A stretch of DNA of 64,000 bases, from the NCBI GenBank assembly GCA_007844125.1, contig CM017556.1, forward strand, positions 18,755,517 through 18,819,516, in the 5' to 3' direction. This document shows positions 1 through 11,800 of this stretch, one piece after another; the first letter of the stretch is position 1; each line of letters opens with the position of its first letter. This stretch comes from Sinonovacula constricta. Lineage: Eukaryota; Mollusca; Bivalvia; Cardiida; Solecurtidae. Below the pieces are notes generated by a model that was given only the letters and a program-made list of their open reading frames with translations, had not been told where the DNA came from and made no database searches. Both the position numbers and the translations under genes were made by a program.

Positions 1-1012
1 TTAATATGGACTCTTCATAATATGGACTCTTTATAATATAGTCTCTTTATAATATGCCCTCTTCATAATATGGACTCTTTACAATATGGACTTTTTATAA
101 TATAGCCTCTTTTTAATATGTCCTTCTTCATAATATGGACTCTTTATAATATGGACTCTTTACAATATGGACTCTTTATAATATGGCCTCTTTTTAATAT
201 GTCCTTCTTCATAATATGGACTCTTTATAATATGGACTCTTTATAATATGGACTCTTTATAATATAGCCTCTTTATTATATGCCCTCTTCATAATATGGA
301 CTCTTTATAATATAGTCTCTTTATAATATGCCCTCTTCATAATATGGACTCTTTACAATATGGACTCTTTATAATATGGCCTCTTTTTAATATAGCCTCT
401 TTATAATATGCCCTCTTTATAATATGGACTCTTTATAATATGGCCTCTTTATAATATGCCCTTCTTCATAATATGGACTCTTTATAATATGGACTCTTTA
501 TAATATGGACTCTTTATAATATGTACTCTTTATAATATAGCCTCTTTATAATATGCCCTCTTTATAATATGGACTCTTTATAATATGGACTCTTTATAAT
601 ATGGACTCCTTATAATATGACCTCTTTATAATATGCTCTCTTTATAATATGCCCTCTTTATAATATGGCCTCTTTATAATATGCCCTCTTTATAATATGG
701 CCTCTTTATAATATGGCCTCTTTATAATATGGCCTCTTTATAATATGTCCTCTTTATAATATGGACTCTTTATAATATGCCCTCTTTATAATATGCCCTC
801 TTTATAATATGGACTCTTTATAATATGGACTCTTTATAATATGGACTCTTTATAATACGGACTCTTTATAATATGCTCTCTTTATAATATGACCTCTTTA
901 TAATGTGACCTCTTTATAATATGCCCTCTTTATAATATGACCTCTTTTTAATATGGCCTCTTTATAATATGGACTCTTTATAATATGCCCTCTTTATAAT
1001 ATGGACACTTTA
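1..1012. repeat. 16-bp tandem array (minisatellite)
   Basis: The sequence is a head-to-tail array of a 16-bp unit close to TATAATATGGACTCTT, about 60 copies, continuing off the left edge. Copies differ mainly at the three or four bases after ATATG (GGAC, GCCC, GGCC, GTCC). A few copies carry one-base length changes. The array stops near 1012, about 50 bp before dispersed element R1. Confidence 0.97.
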
Positions 1013-1062
1013 TATGCATTCACCATTGTGAAGAAATATCAGGTTTGACATGAGTGCGAATT

Positions 1063-1855
1063 GCTTAAAGGTGGAGCCCGACAGTTTGCCTATATCTTAT
1101 ACATGAAACAACATTTTTCCATTGTTCTTGAAAATTTGAGCATACTTGGAACATAAGCTTATATTTTAGTTTATGTAATCGCTGTTATAACATTACCGAC
1201 ATTGTAAGATAGTACAAACCGTGAAACATATCGCGCAAAATGTCCAGTATTTCCAAATCTATAAATAAGCACAATCGGGATTTCAGCTTAAAATATATCA
1301 ACGTCTGATTACTCAGATAATCACGCAACGTAATATCAGAAGTAAGTGGTCACGTTGGTTCTTAGTTTAAAAATAGCTAACTGTGCAATGTGGCTCTAAT
1401 AAGAAATGCCTATGTGAAATGGGATGAGCTGGGATTTGCCGTCATTTTTGCCGATACTGTGCAGCATTATTTCTATCATTATAGCACAGGGGCACTTATG
1501 AGGTGCCCAGGGACTGAACCCGGCCGGTCCATTTTACTGACACCGACGAGTCAGGTGTAATGCTGTCCCCTTATCCCCGAGCGTAAGGAGGGAAGCCACT
1601 ACTACCAAGTCTTTGGTTTGATCCGGCAGGGGATTTAACCCGCGACCTCCCGATCCGCAAGCCGGCGCTTTACCAATTGAGCTTTTGCGTCCGATCTATT
1701 TGAAATGACAATGGCGGTGTTGTGCTTGACTTTTCAAATGGATGCAGGGTACCAATACAATTATCGTAAATATCATTACGCAGGATCATTTCTGGTGACA
1801 ATATCTTAGTTGGTTTGCATTAGAGGTGAAAAAAGGCTCAAAACTGTAAGATACT
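1063..1855 (+). mobile_element. Dispersed element R1, copy 1 (interrupted by a SINE)
   Basis: This stretch is similar over most of its length to 42360-42895 and partly to 23773-24100. Shared landmarks, in order, are CGACAGTTTGCCTA near the left end, AATCTATAAATA, GTAAGTGGTCACGTT, TAGCTAACTGTGCAA and GGGTACCAATACAA near the right end. No coding capacity is visible, so it looks like a non-autonomous element. Both longer copies have a tandem array immediately to their left with unrelated unit sequences, as seen in bivalve 'pearl' or Helentron-related elements; that class assignment is inference. The copy is split by the SINE at 1422-1700. Confidence 0.7.
1422..1700 (-). mobile_element. tRNA-derived SINE (family S1) inside R1, with target-site duplication
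   Basis: The right end, read on the minus strand, is a tRNA-like head with an A-box-like AGCTCAATTGGTAAAGCG and a B-box-like segment ending in GGGTTAAATCCCC. The insert is flanked by the direct repeat TGAAATG at 1415-1421 and 1701-1707. The related R1 copy near 42705-42740 lacks the insert, which confirms its limits. It resembles the S1 copies at 49452-49765 and 28765-29071 in layout, but is diverged. Confidence 0.8.
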
Positions 1856-2244
1856 TTCTTTAATAGTAAAGAACATAAAAAACGTAGTTTGCGAAGCGTT
1901 TACTTTGGAAAATGTTTCTGGTTCGATAATGTTTCTGGTTCATTTTCAATGAAGCTTTATGTTAACTTTTTGCATCAAATTACAAATAAAACTGCATAGC
2001 GGTTTGTATATTGTATATTCATTAAGCTGTACTTAACAAGCTAATGAAACGGTGCACGCCTTATTTTGAAAAAAAATAGTGAAGTTGTACCGTATCATCA
2101 CTTCCGTCTATGGTCATGAATTTTTGACGATGTCTAAAGTTAGAAGTTGAAGTAAATACGTAATTGTCTTACTTCTCTTTCCATTTGTCTTCCGACATGA
2201 CCTTTACAAAATAAATCATTGTTCAAGCCCATGTTAGGACGTAT

Positions 2245-2510
2245 GTTTGTGTGTTCCTTTAATCATCCCACCAACAATCTTCCAGTTAACCGGAGACGGT
2301 GTCCACTGGAAGCAAATACATTATTGCCTTCACTATGTATCATCGTTAACACCTTGCATGATACCACACAGTCACTTTCTCCTGCCACCGGGACGACACC
2401 TTTATATTTGCTTAAGCTTTAGCGAATGAGCAACATCTCTACCATAACGACATGGGTATGACGCGAACCGGGTTGCGCTCAGGATCTCCCCTACCATGTC
2501 GTGTAGTAAA
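2245..2510 (-). mobile_element. Degenerate S1 SINE copy
   Basis: Sequence from the CCCACCAACAAT segment through GGAGACGGTGTCCACT, ATGATACCACACAGTCAC and TTATATTTGCTTAAGC matches the S1 copies at 49452-49765 and 28765-29071 in the same order. The tRNA-like right end is badly decayed. Short ORFs here are artefacts of the SINE. It lies just upstream of the first visible exon of the NRF-6-like gene. Confidence 0.65.
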
Positions 2511-2652
2511 TGACGTAAGCATATTACGCTATATCCGGTACAATAGTAGTCAGACTCCATGGTGAAAAGTACGTGGATATTCTGCTCTTACTATGGCCCC
2601 AGCGTACATGAAGTTCGCAATATATAACACTTCTATTTTCCCCTGTCTGTAG

Positions 2653-2849
2653 TCCTGGACTCCTACGGGAAGCCGGAAGGTGGAATCCTGCAGGGTTCCA
2701 AGCTGTGGCCAGGCAACTTTGACCAATGTCTGGACTTCTACACCACGGCCTTGAATGCACACCTGCATCACGACAACCCGACAAGTTTCACCACCAAATA
2801 CTGCCGCGTCACCTTGCCAGTGGGTCAGCTACTGCCAGACACATTCAAG
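2653..2849 (+). CDS. nrf-6-like: nrf-6-like exon (NRF domain, first part)
   Basis: Codes residues 1-65. The acceptor follows a pyrimidine tract ending TGTCTGTAG; the donor is AAG|GTAACG. It contains the family motif LDSYGKPEGGIL followed by WPGNFDQC, and KYC further on. It begins in phase needing one upstream base, so at least one 5' exon exists. No convincing candidate for that exon was found at 1-2652. Confidence 0.93.
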
Positions 2850-5800
2850 GTAACGTTTCCCAACAACAACAGGGCTAATAAACAGTTCAAACACTGCCGC
2901 ACTACCATACTGGTTAATTAGCAACGTCCAGACAATTTTAATATTGACTAGCCAGAATAAAGTGAATGAAATAAATACATGTAAAGGTCCAATACTATGG
3001 CGTCTAAATGTTAAGTGTAAAATAACATTTCTATGAATAGAGAGATCAAGGAATTCTTATTCATATTACGTGAAAATTTATTAGTAAATTCTTATGCTGC
3101 CAGGTTACTTTATCGGTCTGCTTGCTTCTTTTAGTCCCGAGTGTGTTTAACTTTTTGGCGTCCAGGCAAACAAAACATCGGCATTATTCTGCCAACTTTC
3201 GGCCAACGTTAGACATCCTTAAGGGTTGACTAAATGTGAGAGCGATGTTCTTTGCATTAGAAACACAATTAAGAAATGCATTTAAGATCGCGTGATCTAT
3301 TAAAGTAATTTGGCTCTTATCCCTGTTGCTGTTTAATATTCGAGTTAACTCTCCGATGACTACTTATTACATTAAAATATAACCGCTAATTTAACATAAC
3401 TATCTCAATAAAATATGATATTATTGAATATCATAACACATTCATTAATCAACTTGCACGAAGTAATGACAAAAAAATGAAAAACACCAGCATTTATAAT
3501 TTCTAAAATTAACATTCACACCCTAACAAGCAATACCTATATCGGCATATACAAATGATTTCATGTGAACATAATACAAGACAAGCATTGATGAAAATCA
3601 CTATGAAATACTGGCACATCACATCCAACAAAATCAAGACAATGGTTAACATCTGTGTAAAAGTGTGTTTACATTTTTTCCAATGACTAATGGCGCGAGC
3701 GTAGTTATGTGATCACAATTGAAAGGGAGACAAATGCATAAGCATTTAACTTACAACGTTGTTCCCCTTTATAAGATCTGTTTTAGTTATGCAAATTATT
3801 TTGTGGGTACGTTAGCATGCGACCAAGCTGCAGAGATCTGGTCGGACTTCGAAAATTTGAAAACTACTGTTTGCATCATTTTCTTTATCTATTTGTGTTA
3901 TGAAAAATATAGGACGATGTAATGCTGCTGAAATTGTATTTATTAAAATTACATTAGCTCACTAACATTTGATAAATAATAGATATTCTTATCGAATGTG
4001 CTTTTAAAGGAAAAAATAAAATATGAAGAACAATTGTTTGACTAGTATTTCATACTTAACCGGTTAAATGAGCGTGGTAGAAAGTTCAGAAAAGAATTTT
4101 GTTTTGATCTCATTGTCGTTCTAGTTTTCATAAGTGTCTTCATCGTTACACTGTCTCATGGTTAGTTTAAGGAAATATGTACGAATAAAATGTGGATGTA
4201 GGTTTAGGATTAACTACCTAAACGAAACTTGGTGACCCGTGGTATAGTGGAAGAGTCGCCGACTTATAACTCCTCTGACTTCTTAACTTCTTACAGCAAG
4301 GGTTCGAGTCCTGTAAAGGTCGAAAGACTTAATTTGGGAAAGTCTTTCAGCTAACATGTGGTACGCCAGTGGTGTGCCAAGACAACTGTCCTTTGTTCTT
4401 CCTCAACCAAAATAGCTGGACGTCACTAAAATTATCGTTATTGGTCCCTGCATGTAGTGAAGAACAACAAAAACAACAACGACAGCAAAAAACAGCGACA
4501 AAAACAAAACAAAAACGTAACACAAACAAAAGTTGACTGAAAGAATGCAAATTGCAAGCGGTTAAAAGCAACTGAGCTCATTGAAATTAAGATCATATTG
4601 GCTCCGGAAACAAAGAATTTGTCTTACATTTTGAACTTTTTTTTTACGAAAAAGCAAAACTTTGTGGCCCCACAATGTATGATATTACCTCTAAATTCTA
4701 GATGATATGCTATCGTGATCTCTTCTGAAATATTGCATTGTATTAAGATTAAGAATCAAGTTAACTATTTTAGCATTTTAAGCTTAACAATCGATTATGA
4801 CTTTAAACTGCGCATGCAGATATAGACGTCATGTTTATGAGACAACCATGAGCAATGCATTAATTGGTTTAACTTTCGAATATATATTAAGTGTGGATCG
4901 TGAGCTTCTATGCGCCTGTGGCTTAAATGATTACCAGTGATCTTATAGTTTCAAGATATGAAATCATGTAAAGGACTGCGTTCCCGTTTCAAAGATTTTA
5001 AAGGCATTTTCTTTAAAAGAGCATTGCAGCCTTAAAAAAGATAATTAAAATGTTGTTTTAGTCAGAATCCACTGCTGTTGCTGAATATGTTTTGTTTATT
5101 ATTTACCACTTAAAGCGTATTGCCGAGAGCGTCACCGTCGGCAGCTGTGTCTCTCAGTCCTGCTCACCGTCGGATATTTCCGGAATTATCGTCGGCAGTA
5201 AGTGTTTCTGGGGGAAAAAGGGAAAAGTATTCAGCATATTTAAAATATTTGTATCAGAGATTATCAGTACAAGCCGTTGTATGGGAGATTTTAGAAATAC
5301 TTAAGTTTTGAAAGATTTGTCTTTTTCTCTTTGACTAGTTTCTTTCATTTTCTATCTGTTTTGTAAACATCGGGGGTGGGGGTGGGGGTGGGGGGGTGGG
5401 GGGGGGGGGAATTAAACATCTTTTGAAACCACGTGATATTAATTCTTTCCCTAGTCCAGTCCCTTGTGAACATAACAGAGCAGCCATTGACGCCATCTGA
5501 CATCTACTGTATCGACGACAGACCACTCAGGACCGGCGCTATTGTCTTCTTGTAAGTATCGTGAACTTCGTCATATTTTGTTTCCAAGACTGTGCATTAA
5601 GTATGTGCGCCATTTTCCCAAAGTAAATCTGTTGATATTCCAAAAATATTGTATCGAAGTCTGGGCGCTTAGTACCTGTTTCAACGTATTCTTGCTGCTT
5701 TTGTTACACCTACTTTATCGAGGACAGGGAGCTTAATACCGGCGCCAGTGTTTTAATAGTATTGTGACTGCTTATATTTTGCTTAGCTATATTTTCTTTA

Positions 5801-8800
5801 TTAGTAAACTTTTATACAGAGATGTTCATTATTTTGATGAAACGAGGGTTTTCGATCTGAAGGCTCGTACATGTACATGTACTTATCTGACACACGTTCT
5901 CTCCGGGAAATCTAACAATTTACTTTTATTTATTGTTACATTATGTCGATAGGTCAACAAAAGTCTATTCTAACTAAAAGCAGAGGCAAAAGTAATATAT
6001 CTATATACACTATCGGATAACTCATTTAAATGTATGTCAGTTATTTATACAATTGTATCTACTAAAAAGCAGTTTCTAATATTGCTGATAATTTTTTTCA
6101 GGTGTTTTTTGTCAATCATTGGATTGCTTATTATTACTGGAACACTGTATGACATCATTGTTGTTCAAATGCAACATGAGACAAGCAGTGATGTAATAAA
6201 GGGGACAAATTATGACGTCACTCGCCACGTGAAGACTGTCGGAAATGACGTAATTCTTAAATCGTTCATTACGAGATCAGATACATGCGAAAAGCCGGGG
6301 CCACTGAATGGGCTCGAAGAACCTGTTGTTAATGACGCACTGTCACAATACGTGAATGGCGGCTACGAAGGTCCGCAATCTGCTTTATCTGCTTTATCTA
6401 CACCGGAGGTTTCCGTTTCCGGTTTGACTAACGGAGGACAACAGATGAAAGATAAAGACAGCCATAATTGTGTTTCTGTTCCAAAGACATCAACGAAAAG
6501 AGGTAACATGTCTACTCATTTACTAAATTAACACTCAAATAATAATTTCTGTTATTGTTGCGACATTTAAGTTGACAGTTGATTTAATCAATCCAATCAT
6601 GGCGGTATCTAGTCTTTGAACAGCATTGAAAAATACACCAACAATATCCTTAATAAAATGAAGCGTCGGGTTCATGCACGTGCATGACAGGCTCCGGGAT
6701 CGATTCCGATCTGCGTCATACCAAATTTGTTACAAATGGTATAGCTTTCTAGCTAACACCCAATCAAAATAAGGGTAGTTCAACGACTGGTCGGTCAGGA
6801 GAATGAGACTGGGTGTGGCATGATGTCATATGTTTTCGACATGCTATACACAGTGAAGGCAGTACTATATCTGCTTCTGGAAAAAAAAAAGTCTTCAAAT
6901 AAATAAATAATAAATAAATAAATACTGATAGTGCGAGGATAAACCATCCAACCAACCATTCAACCAAAACAATCACACAAATAAACATGTATAATGCTTT
7001 CTCCAGGAGCTTTAATCAACATCCTCCTCGCATGAAGAATCAATATATATGGCTCAATCTGTAAGTGACAGTGCATTTAAGTAGAAAACTAATACATTTT
7101 TACATATTTTTCTATGATGTGTTGATTGCAGTTTCATGGGAGAATAAACTTTACCGTATTTCAGGACTAGTAAGCGGTGTGCTGCTGTCATTCTCAGCCT
7201 ACAGCAACGCGGTGAAGATTATGTCGACCAATCAGGGGACCGGTAGTCTTGGGGCAGTCAACGGCATCCGCTTTCTGAGCATGGCATGGGTTATCCTGGG
7301 ACATACAATTACTTTTTCTCAACAATATTCGAGTGAAGTTTTGAGTTTGATAAGATTTTATTAAATAATTAAGCCTGCTTTAGCTAAGTAACTCCGGTAC
7401 AAAAATTTTACTTTCTTTTCTCTATTGCTATAATCAAAATGAACAATTAACGACTAACTAATCTGTTTTATTCACTGGAGTCATGCAAAAGCTTTTTGTA
7501 CAATGAACAGGTTAATGAAATAGATATTTAAATGGATACTTAAATATGTAAAGTTCTTGCTATAGAGCTAAATAGCCTTAAAGATGACACAATCCTGAGA
7601 CGATTTAATGATTAATACTAGCAGGTTCAAGTGTTTTGTTGCAAGTATAAAGCAAGTGATGATTTGAGATTGAATTATTTTGGCAGACAACGCTCTTTCG
7701 TATGGCATCCGAAAAACGATGGAAACATGGACTTTTCTCGGAGTCGTCAATGGCACCTTCTCCGTTGATTCGTTTTTCACTATAAGGTTTTAGTACCGTA
7801 TATTCCTTGCAATTACTCTTGTCATAAGTTATGCAATAAGTCTATTGCACTGACTATAATCAGCAAAATCACACATTTGACTCAACTCTATCAGATTGTG
7901 TTCTTTCTTTTTTATAATTCTTTTATCCGAAAAGGATGTAAATATATTAAGGCGTTTGTTAGAAAACTGCTCTTAATGATCATTTGCCACCCTTTTACTA
8001 TTCATATATGCATTTAAGGCATGCTTCATTGCATCTTTTTTCTGTTAGCTGATTGTTCGCTACTTTTTAAGGTTTGCAGTCACGTTCTTCTACTTTTAAA
8101 AATATTTTCTTATCTTTGCACATCCATACTTCATTCTGTAAGATTGATAAACAAAATGTCATACGCTCTTAATAATTGCCATTCTGCCCCGTATTTCAGT
8201 GGACTGCTCGTAGCCTATCTGTCCCTGCGAGAAATAGAGAAGGTTGGTGGAGCCAGATCATTCAACTGGGGGATGTTCTACTTCCACAGGTATTGGAGGT
8301 ACGTTAAGGAAAATGCATCTTTTGTTTTAGATAGAGATATAAGTTAAAGATGAAATTTCTTATAAAGAAATTGTTTAAAAGTGGCATATTATAAAATTTA
8401 AAAACAACAACAACGAAAAACAACAACAACAACAACAAACAACAACAAATAAAACAAAAACGTAAACAAAACAACAACAACAACAAAACCAGAATTATAC
8501 GCGGTCAAAACGATCACTGGTTATAATGTATACACAACACTTTCTTTTATCCTTCAATGGTGTGTATATGTAATTTAATCAGACCTGAGTACTTCCGTCA
8601 AAAATTTGGAGCTGGAGTACATATATGTGTTTATCTCAGATTGACGATGTCAAAAAATTAAATATTTTAATATAAATAAATAAATGTAGTTCCAACGGCG
8701 ATAAATGATATTGTCATTCCGAGAACTGGAACATTTAGATTATGTTTCACACTTTCATGCTGCGGCTAAAATATTGTTGCCCTCCTTGAAACGGAAACAA

Positions 8801-11800
8801 ATGCTATTATTCTTGGTTAAAAACAAAGATGTTCATGGCATGTTGGCTGTTTAAATTAAACTCAAAGTCCTAACTTTAAAATCCCGCAAACCGCACCAAC
8901 ATTCTGTTGCATCAATACATAGTTATATACAGTTAAAAAATGACGTTGCATACAAGTTAAACTTAATATCTTAAAAAATCTTCAACTAGCATAAAAAAGT
9001 AACTACCGGTAGTTCAAAGAATAAACGAATATGGCTTTACAATTAGTCGGAACCTTCCTATGTGACGCCTTATTTCCCGACTTGACATCATGTATCTCTA
9101 AAGTCGCCACAGAAGTGTGATAAGCATGGAAACCACAAAGTCTGGCTCTTGTGTATATATTTCTGTTTCACATATTTTTATTACGCCATTGTGCATATAT
9201 TTGCATATTCTAGATTGACTCCGGTGTACATGTTCGTGATAGTGTTTGGAATTCTGCTGTACCCTCTCCTCCTTACGGGTCCATTGCGCCAGGGCAACAC
9301 TATCATGACGGCGTGCGAGCGTTACTGGTGGACCAATTTACTCTACGTTAACAACCTTGTCACGGAAGAAAGGGTAATGTGGAATATTCCAATTAAACAA
9401 GACAAAGACCATAGAAGTCAATAATATATATACATTTGTTGTTATAGTGTCTTTTGATTGTTTAATAACGTTTCCTTGTCATACGCTATATTTCATTGCA
9501 TAAGCTACATGTTTAACCGTATCATTGCAATACGTACACGTATGTGTGCATTTGCTTTAAAGACAACATTGTTAATATAAGTATTGGTATTCGGCTTTTT
9601 TATTTACCTATACTAATGCATTTTGTGAAGGTTTGACCTAATTGCTTTCTTATACACCAACGATAAGAAAGTTACAGTGCTCATTGTCGTATTATGTGAC
9701 TTCTTAACAATTTTGGCATACTATTTGTTCATGGCAAAGTTATGGTTAAAAGGGGAACAAACCCTGGCCGCCATTTCTTATTTCTTTGTCATACATGCAC
9801 CGACGCAATACAAAGCAAGTAAAATAAACATTGCCCAATAAATCGGTTGTAAGTTATTTGTAACATTTAGACTTAATCTACCCCAACTCTTTCCTTTCTC
9901 CAGTGCATGGGATGGTCATGGTACCTGGCCAATGACATGCAATTCTACGTTATCAGTCCGCTTCTTATGCTGCCGCTGTTTTAGTAAGTACAAATAATAC
10001 ACACTGCTGTCACACAAAGATAAAATAATATCGAAATTTCAACCAAATTATGTACAAGTCTGAAATAAATTTTAATAAAAAAGTTATAACTTTAATTTTA
10101 TTTTTACTTAATTTGAAGGGTTGCAATGCAACTCAATTCTGTTATGCTTCTTTAAACAATTCAAAATCGTTTTGACGTTTATTTGTATGTTACGCAAGTT
10201 CATATTGCTGCTAGTCCTAAAAATCAAAGATGCTTTTCGACCCTAAATTTTATTGTCGCTATATTTATTACATACTTAAATGAAATGCCTCTAACACAAA
10301 TTTGTAGTCCTTAGGGAAAATGCTTCTAACGCAATGTTGTGTGCTTTCATTTCCAGTAACCTGTATGCCGGTATAGCCTCGTGTCTGGTATTCCTTGCAG
10401 TGACGACCGGCTTGGCAGCATATATTGCCTTTGATCGCGAGTATCCGGCTCAAAACTTTTCTCCTTTTATTCCACCACCGTAAGTTGAGCATACTCGTAA
10501 AATTATACATATGCGTATTTAAAGCATACATGTATATCCCGATTATGTCGGTTCGTTTGTATATTCATTTTTAAAAAAAAAAAATATGCGTTATGTAAAT
10601 CACGTGACACACAATAAGAAATGTCCTTACGTCATAGAAAAAAGCCTATTACGATAAATAAGCATTCATGAGCAATGGATGAAAATATTTATTAAATGCG
10701 TTTACAATTTTATGACGCTAAGAAGCAAATGTATAAAATATATCAAAGGTGTTAAGAACCCCTGAGACACACAAAAAGTATGTCATATTTACAACACAAA
10801 TGGAAATTTTTGTTTTCAGAAAGGACGATGACGGCTTCAGAATCTTGTACATTCCTTGTTACACACGCATGGGTCCCTACATCATGGGCATGTTCACAGG
10901 ATACCTTCTGTACAAGTGGAAGTGTAAATGCAGAATGAATAAGGTTGGGGAAAACTATCACAAAATATATATGAATCACAATTAACTTTATATTCAAGAT
11001 GAGCTCCATGGATTATATATGTCAGTCAAATACGAATGAAACTTCATTAATATTATACTTATGCAACAATAAAAACGGTAAAGGTAAATTTTAATTTTCC
11101 AGTGATGTTCACAGTTTCTAGTATTAATGCAGAACTGTTCTGTTCTGTTCAGTATTTATGCAGCTTTTTGGATGTTCTATTTTTTAACAGTTTGTTAACC
11201 TATTGCTGTGGACGGTGGCATTATGTTCCTGTGTCGCCATCATCTACTCTAAGAACAACCACTGGGATAGCAACGTCTTCACCATTGCAGGGTCCGCGGC
11301 ATACCATTCCGTCGCAAGGACAGCCTGGGGTGTAGTAATTTCCTGGATTGTATTTGCGTGTGCAACCGGAAACGGCGGTATGATATGCTCACAAAGGAAT
11401 TAATCATTTGGTTCGCATAAAATTTCTTTTGTAAAGTGTAAAGTAGCTTTCTATCGAAGACGCTTGTGCAATCTGACTTTAACTCTGACTCTGATGTCGC
11501 AAACTAAGCGCCGAGGTGTGGCACACATAGACCAAGGTATAGGCATGTGTATAATTCAATATTTCTGCATGATTAATTTTTTAATCACGAATACTTATTT
11601 GAACTTGGGTTGTGTGTTTGTGGTAGGTTGGATCGACGAGGTGCTGTCATGGAAACCGTTCGTCCCACTGGGCCGTCTCTCCTATTGTGCCTACCTGATA
11701 CATCCCCTGCTGATGTTTGGTTACCACGAGCTGGACCGGACCACCTACTACTTCACCAACCTTACGTTTGTACGATCAAATACTTGACACTTAACTCTTG

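Noticed and set aside
2524..2784. Minus-strand ORFs over the first nrf-6-like exon
   Set aside because: Shadow of the plus-strand exon, which has the family match and splice sites.
4225..4320. Possible tRNA gene
   Set aside because: A and B boxes are present but a cloverleaf cannot be closed, and the sequence continues into a repeated SINE body. The tRNA-like ends at 1600-1700, 28990-29071 and 49690-49765 are rejected for the same reason.
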